Positions 19,429 through 28,947 of a stretch of DNA of 64,000 bases are shown here, piece by piece. Each line of letters starts with the position of its first letter. The stretch's first letter is position 1. Made by a program: the position numbers and the translations under genes. Origin of the DNA: Algiphilus aromaticivorans DG1253 (GTDB taxonomy: Bacteria; Pseudomonadota; Gammaproteobacteria; Nevskiales; Nevskiaceae). The DNA lies in the NCBI RefSeq assembly GCF_000733765.1, contig NZ_JPOG01000001.1:1488001-1552000 (forward strand). Reading direction: 5' to 3'. The notes beneath the pieces are model-generated. The model worked only from the letters and a program-made list of their open reading frames with translations, made no database searches and was not told where the DNA came from.

Positions 19429-21717
19429 CTAGAGGCTGCTGTATCGCTCGCGCAGGCGCTGGCGAACGATCTCGGAAATGGTGTTCACGACGAAGGTGAA
19501 GACCAGAAGCACAAGCGCCGCGAAGAAGAGCACGCGGAAATGCGTGCTGCCGACGGCGGTCTCTGGAAGCTCAACGGCAATATTCGCCGACAAGGTGCGC
19601 ATACCTTCGAAGATGTTGAAGTTCACCACCGGGCTGTTGCCGGTGGCCATGAGCACGATCATCGTCTCGCCGACGGCGCGCCCGAATCCGATCATCACGG
19701 CCGAGAAGATGCCGGGGCTCGCCGTCAGCAGCACCACGCGGGTGACCGTCTGCCAGCGCGATGCGCCCAGGGCCAGCGATCCCTGCGTCAGATGCTTGGG
19801 CACCGTGAAGACCGCGTCCTCGGCAATCGAGAAGATCGTCGGAATGACTGCAAAACCCATGGCGATGCCCACCACCAGGGCGTTGCGCTGGTCGTAGGTA
19901 ACCCCGATGTTGGTGAACCACTGGCGCATGTCGCCGCCGAAGAACCACAACTCGACCCACGGGCTCAGCGTGACCGCCACCCAGCCGGTCAGAAAGACCA
20001 CCGGCACCAGCATCAGCGCTTCCCAGCCGTCCGGGATGCGCCTCAACACGGCTCGCGGCATCTGCCGCCAGAGCAGTGCGGCCAGCAGGAAGCCGAGCGG
20101 CAGCCCGAACAGCACCATGAAGACCATCGGGATGTTGGCTTCGACGAAGGGCGCCAGCCAGAGCCCGGCGAGAAAGCCGAGAATCACGGTCGGCAGAGCT
20201 TCCATCAGCTCAATGGTCGGCTTCACGGCACCCCGCATCCGCGGGTGCATGAAATAGGCCGTGTAGATCGCCGCAGCGATGGCGATCGGCGTGGCGAAGA
20301 GCATGGCGAAGAGCGCCGCCTTCAGCGTGCCAATGGTCAAGGGCACCATCGACAGCTTCGGCTCGAATGTATTGGAGCCGGAGGAGGCCTGCCAGACATA
20401 CTCCGGCTCCTGCCGCCCCTCGTAGAGCACCTTCGACCAGAGCGCGCCGATCGAGAGGTCCGGATGCTCGTTCCACAGCTCGTAGAGCGTGAGCTCGCCG
20501 GCGCTGGTCTCGAAGAGCAATTGGTCGTCCACCGGTGACAGAGCGACCGCCACGATCGCGTCATCGCTGACCTTCTCGCGCAGCGTCGTACGCGAGGAAG
20601 TAGCGTAGTGCAGTTGCAATACCCCGTCCGCGTCGGCAGTGGCGAAGCCGCGGCGACCGTGATCGGCAGTGATTGCCGTGACCGGCGCATCGTGGGCATC
20701 GAAATCGCGCATATGCCGCAGCCGGAAAGTGTTGTCGGCCTCCCGGGTCAGTGTCCATTGCGCTAGGGCACCGTTCGAACCGCCCACGATCCAGGACTGC
20801 GAACCGTTGAGGAAAGCCATGCGCTCGATGGCGACATCACCCTCGAAGGCGCGCACCTCCCCAGCCAGCTGGGCCTGCTCGGGTCGATCGATATTGAAAT
20901 AGAGCAGCCGACCGTCGTCGGTGGAGGCAATCAGATCCGACAGATTGGTACTGACCATGATCTGCGTGATGAATTGCGGCACCGGCCCCAGATCGTAGGA
21001 CGTGACTTCGGCAGCGCCTGCCGGCCCGCCGAGGAATCCGCGGCTGGTCTTGACGCGCGCAAACACTAGACGGTTGTCTACGGTGAGCCCGGCAACGACT
21101 GCTCCCTCGGTACCTCCGGAGCCCTTCTGAACAGCCAGGCGTTGCAAGGCTTTGCCTTCGGGGTCGACCGTCAGCGGTTCTTCGCCGTAGGGGTACTTGA
21201 GCTCCGGAATGAGCACGCGCTCGTCATTCGGGAAGGTCAGCTCGTAATCATCCTCCACCACCACCGCGGTGCCATCCGAAAAACCATAGGCATGCGTACG
21301 CGTGCGTGGTTCGCCGCTGCGAAAGGCCGTAACACTCGCACCTTCGGCGCCGCTGACCTTGATCTGTTCGCGCAACTTGTTGTCAGCCAACCGCCAGAAG
21401 ACGACCGTGCCGTCGCGGGTGAAGCGAGCGCCCAAGTCGCCGTAGCGCTCGAGCATCAGGGTCTGCGACTCCGCCTCAGTGTCTCCCGGCGCGCTCACCG
21501 TCTGCGGGTTATCGATGCTCGCGCTGCGCAAGATGGGCGCCACCTCGGAGAAGAGGTAGACGAAGATGAGGCCGAGGGCAATGACGACGGCACCGCCGCC
21601 AGCGCCGATCATCCACTTGACAGCTTTATCGGTTGCGTGCCGGCGCCTACGCCTGCGCATCAGCGCTTCCGCCGCTGGCAGATGAGTCGATCCCGCCCCT
21701 GTCGAATGCTGCGCCAC
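19429..21717 (-). CDS. pstC: Phosphate ABC transporter permease PstC, long form
   Basis: The product is 762 residues against 319 in E. coli. After the first membrane helix (about 33-57) comes a roughly 370-residue periplasmic insert with WD/beta-propeller-like repeats (for example AVTAITADHGRRGFATADADGVLQL). The transporter core follows (about 440-762), with the EAA loop LALGASRWQTVTRVVLLTASPG. Pseudomonas PstC is also long (about 680), so this is a lineage form. The start is uncertain: GTG 21717 is given, and ATG 21660 is a shorter option. It pairs with PstA to form the phosphate channel. Confidence 0.93.
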   Translation of the reverse strand: MAQHSTGAGSTHLPAAEALMRRRRRRHATDKAVKWMIGAGGGAVVIALGLIFVYLFSEVAPILRSASIDNPQTVSAPGDTEAESQTLMLERYGDLGARFTRDGTVVFWRLADNKLREQIKVSGAEGASVTAFRSGEPRTRTHAYGFSDGTAVVVEDDYELTFPNDERVLIPELKYPYGEEPLTVDPEGKALQRLAVQKGSGGTEGAVVAGLTVDNRLVFARVKTSRGFLGGPAGAAEVTSYDLGPVPQFITQIMVSTNLSDLIASTDDGRLLYFNIDRPEQAQLAGEVRAFEGDVAIERMAFLNGSQSWIVGGSNGALAQWTLTREADNTFRLRHMRDFDAHDAPVTAITADHGRRGFATADADGVLQLHYATSSRTTLREKVSDDAIVAVALSPVDDQLLFETSAGELTLYELWNEHPDLSIGALWSKVLYEGRQEPEYVWQASSGSNTFEPKLSMVPLTIGTLKAALFAMLFATPIAIAAAIYTAYFMHPRMRGAVKPTIELMEALPTVILGFLAGLWLAPFVEANIPMVFMVLFGLPLGFLLAALLWRQMPRAVLRRIPDGWEALMLVPVVFLTGWVAVTLSPWVELWFFGGDMRQWFTNIGVTYDQRNALVVGIAMGFAVIPTIFSIAEDAVFTVPKHLTQGSLALGASRWQTVTRVVLLTASPGIFSAVMIGFGRAVGETMIVLMATGNSPVVNFNIFEGMRTLSANIAVELPETAVGSTHFRVLFFAALVLLVFTFVVNTISEIVRQRLRERYSSL

Positions 21718-21750
21718 GCGCGCCCCTTACGATTTCAAGGCTTTGAACAA

Positions 21751-21782
21751 GGTGGGCATCGCCCATTAGGACAATGCCCACC
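21751..21782 (-). other. Intercistronic stem-loop between pstS and pstC
   Basis: A 9-bp perfect inverted repeat (GGTGGGCAT/ATGCCCACC) with a 14-base loop lies in the 152-base gap after pstS, followed on the transcribed strand by TTGTTC. It could be a leaky terminator or an RNA-stability hairpin giving more pstS than pstCAB message, as is common for binding-protein genes. Confidence 0.5.
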
Positions 21783-21869
21783 CACCCTATCGCTGCGTTG
21801 CGGCAGCGACTCTACCGCGATACGGACGGGCGCGACGCGCCGAGTCCGAAATCGTCTTCGATCGACCTC

Positions 21870-22829
21870 TTAGAGGCCGAGCTGCTCGCGCATACGCGCA
21901 GCGACCGGCGCCGGCAGCGGCACGTAGCCGTCCTTGGCGACGACTTCCTGACCCTGCTTGGAAAGCACCATCCGGAAGAACTCGCTCACCAGCGGCGAAA
22001 CCTCTTCGTTGGGATGCTTGTTGACGTAGACGTAGAGCAGACGCGCCAATGGGTACTCGCCGGTGGCCGCGGACTCGCCGCTGATCTCCACGCAGTCGCC
22101 GTCGGTTTCCTCGGAGATCGCGATGGCCTTGACGCCCGAGGTCATGTAGCCGATGCCGGAATAACCGATGCCGTTCAGCGACTCGCTCACGCCCTGTACG
22201 ACCGAGGCCGAGCCCGGCTGCTCGTTAATGCCGGCCTTGTAGTCGCCGCCGCAAAGGGCATTGTCCTTGAAGTAGCCGTAGGTGCCCGAAACCGCGTTAC
22301 GCGAGTACAGCGCGAAGTCGCGATTATCCCAGGAGCCGTCTAGACCAACCTGGCCCCAGCGCGTGATGTCCTCCGGATGGCCGCAGCGACGCCCTTCCGA
22401 GAAGATCGCGTCGACCTGCGGGATCGACAGGCACTGCACGGGGTTGTCCTTGTTGACGTAGACCGCGAGCGCGTCGATGGCGACGCCCATCTTGGTGGGC
22501 GGGTAACCGTGCTTCTCCTCGAAGGACTGCACTTCGGAGGACTTCATCTCACGCGACATCGGCCCAAAGTTCGAGGTGCCCTGTGTCAACGCCGGCGGCG
22601 CGGTCGAGGAGCCTGCGCCCTGGATTTCGATGGTGACGTTGGGGTAGAACTCCTGGAACTCTTCGGCCCACAGCGTCATGAGGTTATTGAGCGTGTCCGA
22701 GCCAATGCTCACCACGCTGCCCGAGATGCCGGATACGGCTTCGTAGTCGGACAGATTCTCGTCAACCTGCGCGGCCGCGGGGAAACTCATGGCCACACCT
22801 AGGCCAGCGGCGATTGCGAACTTGCGCAT
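21870..22829 (-). CDS. pstS: Phosphate-binding protein PstS
   Basis: The periplasmic phosphate-binding protein is 319 residues. The start ATG 22829 gives a clean signal peptide (MRKFAIAAGLGVAMSFPAAAQ, cleavage after AAA) and follows an AGGAG. Phosphate-contact phrases are visible: GSDTLNNLMTLWAEEF, GAGSSTAPPAL and SRNAVSGTYGYF. The form resembles the Pseudomonas PstS subclass rather than the E. coli one. A three-unit Pho box lies 63-91 bases upstream, so strong induction in phosphate starvation is expected. Confidence 0.96.
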   Translation of the reverse strand: MRKFAIAAGLGVAMSFPAAAQVDENLSDYEAVSGISGSVVSIGSDTLNNLMTLWAEEFQEFYPNVTIEIQGAGSSTAPPALTQGTSNFGPMSREMKSSEVQSFEEKHGYPPTKMGVAIDALAVYVNKDNPVQCLSIPQVDAIFSEGRRCGHPEDITRWGQVGLDGSWDNRDFALYSRNAVSGTYGYFKDNALCGGDYKAGINEQPGSASVVQGVSESLNGIGYSGIGYMTSGVKAIAISEETDGDCVEISGESAATGEYPLARLLYVYVNKHPNEEVSPLVSEFFRMVLSKQGQEVVAKDGYVPLPAPVAARMREQLGL

Positions 22830-22891
22830 TATCTGTAGCTCCTGATTCGGGAAAGGTGGGGCCCCATTCGTCGCCCCGTGCCGCGTATTGC

Positions 22892-22920
22892 ATGACATCT
22901 TTGTTACATCTTGATGACAG
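22892..22920 (-). promoter_or_regulatory. Pho box of pstS
   Basis: On the reverse strand three heptamers follow each other at an exact 11-base period: CTGTCAT, ATGTAAC, ATGTCAT, separated by CAAG and AAAG. The PhoB consensus is CTGTCAT repeated with 4-base AT-rich spacers. The array begins five bases past the porin stop and lies upstream of pstS. Confidence 0.88.
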
Positions 22921-22924
22921 CGCT

Positions 22925-24082
22925 TCAGAAAGCGAGCTGTGCACGCAGTGACAACAGATCAGGCTCGTCACCAACGAGCTCATCCTCGGCCATGCTGTAA
23001 TTCAGCATGAAGCGCACATTGTTGTTCGGGTAGTAATTCACCCCGAAATCCATGGTCGTGAGTTCGGCGCCCGGTACGTTCTCGCGCTCGGCATACTGGT
23101 AGCGCGCTACCAGCTCGAAGGCGCCGATGGAGCCGCCGTCCGGCCGCGGCTTGCGCATGCGGCCCTGGCCAACGTCGTACAGACGCGGCGCCCCCGCACT
23201 GAGGGCATAACTGATCTGCCCGTAGTAGCTGTGAAAATCGTCGCTCGGCAGATTGTCGGCGTCGGCCGAGCCGGTCAGCCACTCCGCCTGAGCGGCCAGA
23301 GGGCCCAGCACGCCGGCCAGTTCCAGGTTGAGGCGCTCGACTTCGGCGCGCTCGCCAGTGATGTCGAAGAGCTGAAAGCGGCCGTCGTTGGAGCGACCGG
23401 CCGGCCGCAGGCGCACGCCGGCACCGTCGTCGTCGCTATTCTCCCACGCGAAGCTGGCGCCAATGTGCAGAGCGCGGTCGCGCTCCGCGAATGGGGCCGC
23501 GTAAACGCGCGTGACGGCGCCGAAGCCGTCGTCGGTGGCACGGCTGCCGCCGTCGGCAGCCTCGCGCAGGTTGTAGCCCGAGACCGCCCAACCAATATCG
23601 CCGCTGCGCCCGTGGTAACCGACACCGATGGCACGCGCGGTCATGGCATTGGAGACATGGCTGCGCTCGATCAGGGCGATGTCGTTGGAGCTCGTCAGTT
23701 CTTCGAAGCCCTGGAACTGCTTGAACTGGCCGATGATCAGGCGACCCGGCCCGAGTACGCGCGCCAGATAGGCATCCTTCAGGTCGGCGGCGTCGGTGGC
23801 GTTATCGAAAGTGATGTTGTAGCTCCAGTTGCGGACATGGCCGCTCACCCCGATACGCGCGCGACGGATAAAGGCACCCGAATCACGCTCGATGACGTCG
23901 CTGCTGTACATATTGGCGTCGGCGTGCACGCGTGCACTTAATCGCGCCGCGAAACTGCCGTCATCCGCGCTGATGGCAAGCTTTCCATCGGTGTCGATAG
24001 TGACTGCAGCCGCCGAGGTACTCATAAGCGCGAGCGCTGAAAAAGCGCCGATTTTCAGGCGCTGCCAATCCGAAGTGGTCAT
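22925..24082 (-). CDS. Phosphate-selective porin, OprP/OprO family
   Basis: The 385-residue outer-membrane beta-barrel has a signal peptide (about 1-27, ending STSAAA). The pattern LSARVHADANMYSSD, FIRRARIGVSGHVRNWSYNITFDNA and the C-terminal LLSLRAQLAF with terminal Phe is typical of OprO/P porins (about 410-440). It should admit phosphate or polyphosphate in starvation. The start at 24082 has GGGAG about six bases upstream and fits the signal peptide; an upstream ATG at 24136 overlaps the Pho box. The position between phoR and pstS plus its own Pho box tie it to the Pho regulon. Substrate (phosphate versus pyrophosphate) cannot be read here. Confidence 0.9.
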   Translation of the reverse strand: MTTSDWQRLKIGAFSALALMSTSAAAVTIDTDGKLAISADDGSFAARLSARVHADANMYSSDVIERDSGAFIRRARIGVSGHVRNWSYNITFDNATDAADLKDAYLARVLGPGRLIIGQFKQFQGFEELTSSNDIALIERSHVSNAMTARAIGVGYHGRSGDIGWAVSGYNLREAADGGSRATDDGFGAVTRVYAAPFAERDRALHIGASFAWENSDDDGAGVRLRPAGRSNDGRFQLFDITGERAEVERLNLELAGVLGPLAAQAEWLTGSADADNLPSDDFHSYYGQISYALSAGAPRLYDVGQGRMRKPRPDGGSIGAFELVARYQYAERENVPGAELTTMDFGVNYYPNNNVRFMLNYSMAEDELVGDEPDLLSLRAQLAF

Positions 24083-24120
24083 TATTTCTCCCTGAGTAAA
24101 GACCGAGTATTCACGCGTTA

Positions 24121-24149
24121 TTTTGATACGTGTCACAAAAGTGTAACGA
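24121..24149 (-). promoter_or_regulatory. Candidate Pho box of the porin gene
   Basis: On the reverse strand TCGTTAC-ACTT-TTGTGAC-ACGT-ATCAAAA repeats at an 11-base period. Each of the first two units keeps the GT..A core of CTGTCAT. It is weaker than the boxes at pstS and phoB but ideally placed, 39-67 bases before the porin start. Confidence 0.65.
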
Positions 24150-24184
24150 TCTTTCAGTCGGCGTTTTCTCTCTTCCTGACCGAC

Positions 24185-25534
24185 CTATTCCGCACGCGAG
24201 ATTCGGTAGGACGGAAACCGGCAGATAAAGACACTGCCCTGCCCCGGCGTGCTCTCGACGTCCAACGTACCTTCGTGATGCTCGAGGGCGTGCTTGACGA
24301 TGGCCAAGCCCAGGCCGGTGCCGCCACTGGCGCGCGAGCGTCCGACGTCGACGCGGTAGAAGCGCTCTGTCAGCCGCGGGATGACCTCCGGATCGATACC
24401 GATACCACTATCGGCCACACGCAGGACTGCTTCATCGCCGGATTCGACTGCCCAGCGCAGGTGGATGCGACCGCCCTCGGGGGTATAACGCACGGCATTG
24501 CTGAGAAGGTTGCCGACGATGCTCTGCAGCTCGCTCTGGCGGCCGTTGAGCATCAGTCCGGAATCGAGTTCGGCGTCGATCTCATGGGAGCCCGCCGAGA
24601 GTTGCCGCGCCTCCGCGAGGCTGCTTTCGATCACGTCCGGCATGTCCACGGCATCGCCGCGGGGAGCGGGCGTCTCAGCCTCGAGTCGCGCCAGCTTGAG
24701 CAGATCCTCAAGCAGTGTCTCCATGCGCGTTAGCTGGCGCCGCATCTCATCGAGGGGTGCCGCCCACGGCGCCAGCGGGCCGTCAGCCTTCACAGCCTCG
24801 GGTCGCATCATGTCGACGTAGCCGGCAAGCACGGTCAGCGGCGTACGCAGCTCGTGTGAGGCGTTGGCAACAAAATCGCGCCGCATGCGGTCCAGCCGCC
24901 TCGACTCGGAAACGTCGCGCGCGATGAGAAGCCGCTGGCCGTTGCCGTAGGGGATCAGGCGCAGGCTGAGTGTGGTCTGCGGGTCCATCGGCGAGGGCAG
25001 GTGCAGATCCTCGGCGTAATTCTGGCCGTCAACGTAGCGCGAGAAGCCCGGGTCGCGGATGAGGTTGTTGACCCGGTTGCCGATGTCTTGCGGCGAGCGC
25101 AGCCCGAACAGCGTTTGCGCAGCGCTATTGAACCAAGCGATCTCTCCGCGCGGTGAGACGACGACAGCGCCATCGGGCAGCGCGGCGGTGGACGCCTGAA
25201 ACTCGCTGAGGATCGAGGCCAGCTTGCGCTTGCGACCGCGCGCGCGCCGCTGGGTTTCGTAAAGGGCTTCGAAGATCACGCCCCAGATGCCCGCGGAATC
25301 GGGTAGCTCGCTGCGCTGCGGCTGCTGACTCCAAAGCGCGAGGCAATAGAGCTGGCGCAGATGGAAACCCATCAGAAGCAGTAGCGCCGTGGCCATGCCC
25401 AAATGCGGCGCTTCCAGCGTCCAGCCGACGAGCCAGCCCAGCGCCAGACTCAGGAGCAGTCGGCGGAATTCGGTCAGCCACGCGCTGCGCATGCGGCGAT
25501 TGGGCGCCGACCCGCTTGTCTCCCCCTGCGCCAT
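24185..25534 (-). CDS. phoR: Phosphate regulon sensor histidine kinase PhoR
   Basis: The 449-residue inner-membrane kinase has two adjacent hydrophobic segments (about 24-62), a charged linker typical of PhoR, and a PAS domain (about 112-200: GAVVVSPRGEIAWFNSAAQTLFG). HisKA carries the phospho-His in FVANASHELRTPL, and HATPase has N, G1 (VADSGIGID) and G2 (GGTGLGLAIVKH) boxes. PhoR phosphorylates PhoB in low phosphate and is restrained through PstSCAB-PhoU. It lies 15 bases after phoB. Confidence 0.96.
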   Translation of the reverse strand: MAQGETSGSAPNRRMRSAWLTEFRRLLLSLALGWLVGWTLEAPHLGMATALLLLMGFHLRQLYCLALWSQQPQRSELPDSAGIWGVIFEALYETQRRARGRKRKLASILSEFQASTAALPDGAVVVSPRGEIAWFNSAAQTLFGLRSPQDIGNRVNNLIRDPGFSRYVDGQNYAEDLHLPSPMDPQTTLSLRLIPYGNGQRLLIARDVSESRRLDRMRRDFVANASHELRTPLTVLAGYVDMMRPEAVKADGPLAPWAAPLDEMRRQLTRMETLLEDLLKLARLEAETPAPRGDAVDMPDVIESSLAEARQLSAGSHEIDAELDSGLMLNGRQSELQSIVGNLLSNAVRYTPEGGRIHLRWAVESGDEAVLRVADSGIGIDPEVIPRLTERFYRVDVGRSRASGGTGLGLAIVKHALEHHEGTLDVESTPGQGSVFICRFPSYRISRAE

Positions 25535-25549
25535 CCGCCCTCCCCAGGC

Positions 25550-26242
25550 TCAGATCTTGTCCGAGAAACGATACCCCGTACCGCGCACCGTCTGAATCAT
25601 GCCGTCACAGCCGAAGGGCGCCAGGGCCTTACGCAAGCGGCGAATGTGCACATCGACCGTGCGCTCCTCGACATAAACGTTCTGGCCCCAGACCCGATCG
25701 AGCACCTGCTCGCGCGTGTAGACGCGCTCCGGATGGCTGGCAAAGAAATGCAGCAGACGGTACTCGGTCGGGCCCAGACGGACCTGCTGGCCGTTAGCCG
25801 TCACGCGCTGGCTGGCGGTATTGACGCTGAGCCCCGCCACGTCGATGCACTCGCTGTCTCCGCCCGGCACCGCACGTCGCATCACGGCCTGGATCCGCGC
25901 GATCAGCTCCGGGAAAGAAAAGGGTTTCGTGACGTAGTCGTCGGCGCCGACGTTCAGACCACGCACGGTGTCATCCGACTCGGTGCGCGCCGTGACCATG
26001 ATCAGCGGGATGTCGCGCGTGGTTGGCTGGGACTTCAGCTCACGCGCGTAGTCCACCCCCGAAGTGCCCGGCAGCATCCAGTCCAGCAGAATGAGATCGG
26101 GCCGTTCGTCCGCGACACTGATCCGCGCGACCTCCACATCCTCGGCCTCGATCACTTCATAGCCTTCCCGCTGCAGCGCGAAACGGATCATCTCGCGAAT
26201 GCCCGCTTCGTCTTCAACTACCAGTATGCGATTGTCAGCCAC
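25550..26242 (-). CDS. phoB: Phosphate regulon response regulator PhoB
   Basis: The 230-residue OmpR-class regulator has receiver acidic pocket E10-D11, phospho-acceptor D54 ([10 protein letters not shown]), switch Lys in VTKPFSF, and a winged-helix DNA-binding domain (about 130-228: [31 protein letters not shown]). Start GTG 26242 ([12 protein letters not shown]) gives the family length (229 in E. coli); the upstream part of the open frame overlaps the Pho box and pepN. The Pho box upstream implies autoregulation. Confidence 0.96.
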   Translation of the reverse strand: MADNRILVVEDEAGIREMIRFALQREGYEVIEAEDVEVARISVADERPDLILLDWMLPGTSGVDYARELKSQPTTRDIPLIMVTARTESDDTVRGLNVGADDYVTKPFSFPELIARIQAVMRRAVPGGDSECIDVAGLSVNTASQRVTANGQQVRLGPTEYRLLHFFASHPERVYTREQVLDRVWGQNVYVEERTVDVHIRRLRKALAPFGCDGMIQTVRGTGYRFSDKI

Positions 26243-26276
26243 GGTTATTACGCATTTATTGCCTGGCGGCGAGCGT

Positions 26277-26305
26277 ATTGCGGTTAGGTGACAGTTTCGT
26301 GACAG
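26277..26305 (-). promoter_or_regulatory. Pho box of phoB
   Basis: On the reverse strand two CTGTCAC heptamers lie 11 bases apart, joined by GAAA, followed by CTAA and a poor third unit CCGCAAT. The array fills the gap between the pepN stop (26310) and phoB and predicts PhoB autoinduction. Confidence 0.88.
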
Positions 26306-26309
26306 CCGG

Positions 26310-28910
26310 CTAATCCAGCGCTGCGTCGAGCATCTCGCGCAGGTGCACGGATCGCGTCTTGGTGCGCAGTGTCGCCGCAGCCTCGCGCTGCCAATCCGCC
26401 CACGGCGCCTCCAGACGAGCAAAGCCGAGCAACGGCCGGCTCATACGTGCCGCCAGCTGCGGATTGCTGCCGTCGAGGCGCTCCAGGACCTCGGCAAAAA
26501 GCGTGTAGCCCGCCTCCGTGTGGAAATGCGCCAGATTCTCGCGCGCGAAGCTGCCTGCAACCGCACGCATCCGGTTCGGGTTCTGCCAGTCGAAATCCTC
26601 GTGCGCCAGCAAGCCGCGCAGCGCCTCGACATCGGTGTGCCGCGCCGCAGCGCTGACGGCAAACCAGCGGTCGAGCACCAGCGGTTGACTGCGCCAGCGT
26701 TCGTAGAAACTGGCCGAGGCGACCGCCAAGTCGCTGCTGTGGGTCTGCGACAGTGCCGTCAGCGCGCCCAGCGACAGCGTCATATTGGTCGCTTCCGTGC
26801 GCTGGCGCGCGAGCGCACGCGTGGAGTCGGCATCGATCAGCACCAGATAGTCGAGCGCCAGAACGGTCAGCGCGCGCTCCCCGGCTTGCTCATCACCGAC
26901 TGGTTGGCGCTGCGCCCAGACCGACAGCGGCCCGCACAGCGCGCGCGCGATAGCCAGCTTCTGCTGTTCCAGGGCCTCCACGAAGCGCTGCGGATCAACG
27001 CGCGGATACTGCTCCCACAGCCAGGCGCTGCGCGGGGCCGCCAGCAACTGTGCGGTCAGCGCCTCGTCTTCGGGCGGGTTTGCCGCAATGCGCTGCAGTG
27101 TGTTGAGCAGCGGCTCCAGGACGGTCCCGTCGTCGCGCATGAGCGCAGCGTGCGCGCGCGCCTGCATCTGCTGCAACGCATCCCAGCGGGCAAAAGCATC
27201 GCGCTCCTGCACGGCGATGCGCTGCAGCTCCAGGGCATTGAAATCACTCTCGACGATCACCGGCGCCGAGAAGCCGAGCAGGGGCACCGGCAACAACGGC
27301 TGATCGCTGGGGACATCCAGCGTCAGTGTATCGGCTTCCATCAGCAGCATGTCCTCGCCGATGCGTGCGGGGTGCTCGGGTAGTGCGACTGGCTCCCCTG
27401 CCCCGTCGAGCAGGCGCAGACGCAGCGGGATGGGCAGTGGCTTCTTGTTAGCCTGCCCAGGCGTCGCCGGGGTGTGCTGGGAGAAGCGCAGCCGCATGCA
27501 GCCTGCCTCGGCGTCCCATTCGCGCGTCAGACTCAGCCGCGGCGTGCCGGCCTGACCGTACCAGGCCAGGAAGGGCGTGAGATCGACGCCCGAGGCCTCG
27601 GCCAGGGCGTTGACGAAATCCTCAATGGTCGCGGCGGTGCCGTCGTGGACGCTCAGGTAGCGACGCAGACCTTCGCGAAAGGCCTCCTCGCCGATGCACG
27701 TATGCAGCATGCGCACGATCTCGGCACCCTTCTCGTAGACCGTAGCCGTGTAGAAGTTATTGACTTCCTTGTAGGCCTCGGGTCGTACCGGATGCGCCGT
27801 CGGGCCTGCATCCTCGGGGAACTGCATCGCCCGCAGCATGCGCACCTGGTCGATGCGCTGTACCTCGGCGCCGAGCACGTCCTCGGAGAAGCGCTGATCG
27901 CGGAAGACGGTCAGCCCCTCCTTCAGCGACAGCTGGAACCAGTCGCGGCAGGTGACGCGGTTGCCGGTGTAGTTGTGGAAGTATTCGTGGGCGATGACGG
28001 CGGTGATGGCGTCGAAGGTGGCGTCGGTGGCGGTCTCCGGCGAAGCCAGCACCAGTGCCGAGTTGAAGATGTTCAGCCCTTTGTTCTCCATCGCGCCCAT
28101 GTTGAAGGCGCGCGCAGCCACGACCATGTAGGTATCCAGATCGTAGGCCAGGCCGAAGGTCTCTTCGTCCCAGCGCATGGCACGCTTGAGCGCACCCATG
28201 GCGTGATCGACGAGGCCCTCATTGCCGTGATCGACATAGAACTCGAGCGCGATGTCGCGACCCTCGCTGGTCCGGTAGCTGTCGCGCACCACAGCCAGGT
28301 CACCGGCGACCATCGCGAAGAGATAGCAGGGTTTGGCGAAAGGGTCTTCCCAGACAGCGAAATGCAGTCCCTCGCCTTCCTCGCCACGCTCGACGCAGTC
28401 GCCGTTAGCGAGCAGCAGCGGGAAACGCACGCGCTCGGCGCTCAGCCGCACGCGGAAGCGGGCCAGCACGTCCGGTCGGTCGATGTAGGGCGTGATGCGC
28501 GAAAAGCCGTGCGCCTCGCACTGTGTGCAGTACATCGGTCCCGAGGCATAGAAGCCTTCGAGTGCCGTGTTGGCTTCGGGCTTGATGATGCAGCGCGTGG
28601 TTAGCTCGAAGCGCTCCGGCAGCTGCTCGACGTAGAAACCCTCGGCCTCGTGGCGGATACGCGCCTCGGATACCGCTTCGCCATCGACTTCCAGCGCGCG
28701 CAGATCCAGCTCGCGCGCGTCCAGCCAGAGCGGTGCCTCTGGGTCGGCGCCTTCGCATCGACGCACCTGCAGGCGGGCACGGACTTCGGTCTCGGTGTCG
28801 ATGCGCACGTCGAGCTCGATCGCGTCGATGTCGTAATCGGGCGGACGATAGTCACTGCGCAGGATGCGCGTGTCCGTCGCGGTGGGAACCTGCCGGGCTT
28901 CGTCGGCCAT
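26310..28910 (-). CDS. pepN: Aminopeptidase N
   Basis: The 866-residue M1 zinc metallopeptidase removes N-terminal residues from peptides in the cytoplasm. It has the exopeptidase motif GAMENKGLN, the zinc site [12 protein letters not shown] with the downstream Glu, and the catalytic Tyr in [17 protein letters not shown]. Length equals E. coli PepN (870). Start ATG 28910 (MADEARQ) has AGGAGG seven bases upstream and replaces a longer open frame. It ends five bases short of the phoB Pho box, so any read-through would enter phoB. Confidence 0.97.
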   Translation of the reverse strand: MADEARQVPTATDTRILRSDYRPPDYDIDAIELDVRIDTETEVRARLQVRRCEGADPEAPLWLDARELDLRALEVDGEAVSEARIRHEAEGFYVEQLPERFELTTRCIIKPEANTALEGFYASGPMYCTQCEAHGFSRITPYIDRPDVLARFRVRLSAERVRFPLLLANGDCVERGEEGEGLHFAVWEDPFAKPCYLFAMVAGDLAVVRDSYRTSEGRDIALEFYVDHGNEGLVDHAMGALKRAMRWDEETFGLAYDLDTYMVVAARAFNMGAMENKGLNIFNSALVLASPETATDATFDAITAVIAHEYFHNYTGNRVTCRDWFQLSLKEGLTVFRDQRFSEDVLGAEVQRIDQVRMLRAMQFPEDAGPTAHPVRPEAYKEVNNFYTATVYEKGAEIVRMLHTCIGEEAFREGLRRYLSVHDGTAATIEDFVNALAEASGVDLTPFLAWYGQAGTPRLSLTREWDAEAGCMRLRFSQHTPATPGQANKKPLPIPLRLRLLDGAGEPVALPEHPARIGEDMLLMEADTLTLDVPSDQPLLPVPLLGFSAPVIVESDFNALELQRIAVQERDAFARWDALQQMQARAHAALMRDDGTVLEPLLNTLQRIAANPPEDEALTAQLLAAPRSAWLWEQYPRVDPQRFVEALEQQKLAIARALCGPLSVWAQRQPVGDEQAGERALTVLALDYLVLIDADSTRALARQRTEATNMTLSLGALTALSQTHSSDLAVASASFYERWRSQPLVLDRWFAVSAAARHTDVEALRGLLAHEDFDWQNPNRMRAVAGSFARENLAHFHTEAGYTLFAEVLERLDGSNPQLAARMSRPLLGFARLEAPWADWQREAAATLRTKTRSVHLREMLDAALD

Positions 28911-28947
28911 GGCTCGGCCTCCTGTTGCGGTGAGTGGCGCGCGGCTA

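Noticed and set aside
24083-24136. Longer N-terminus for the porin (ATG at 24136)
   Set aside because: It would place coding sequence on the Pho box and spoil the signal peptide; GGGAG before 24082 fits better.
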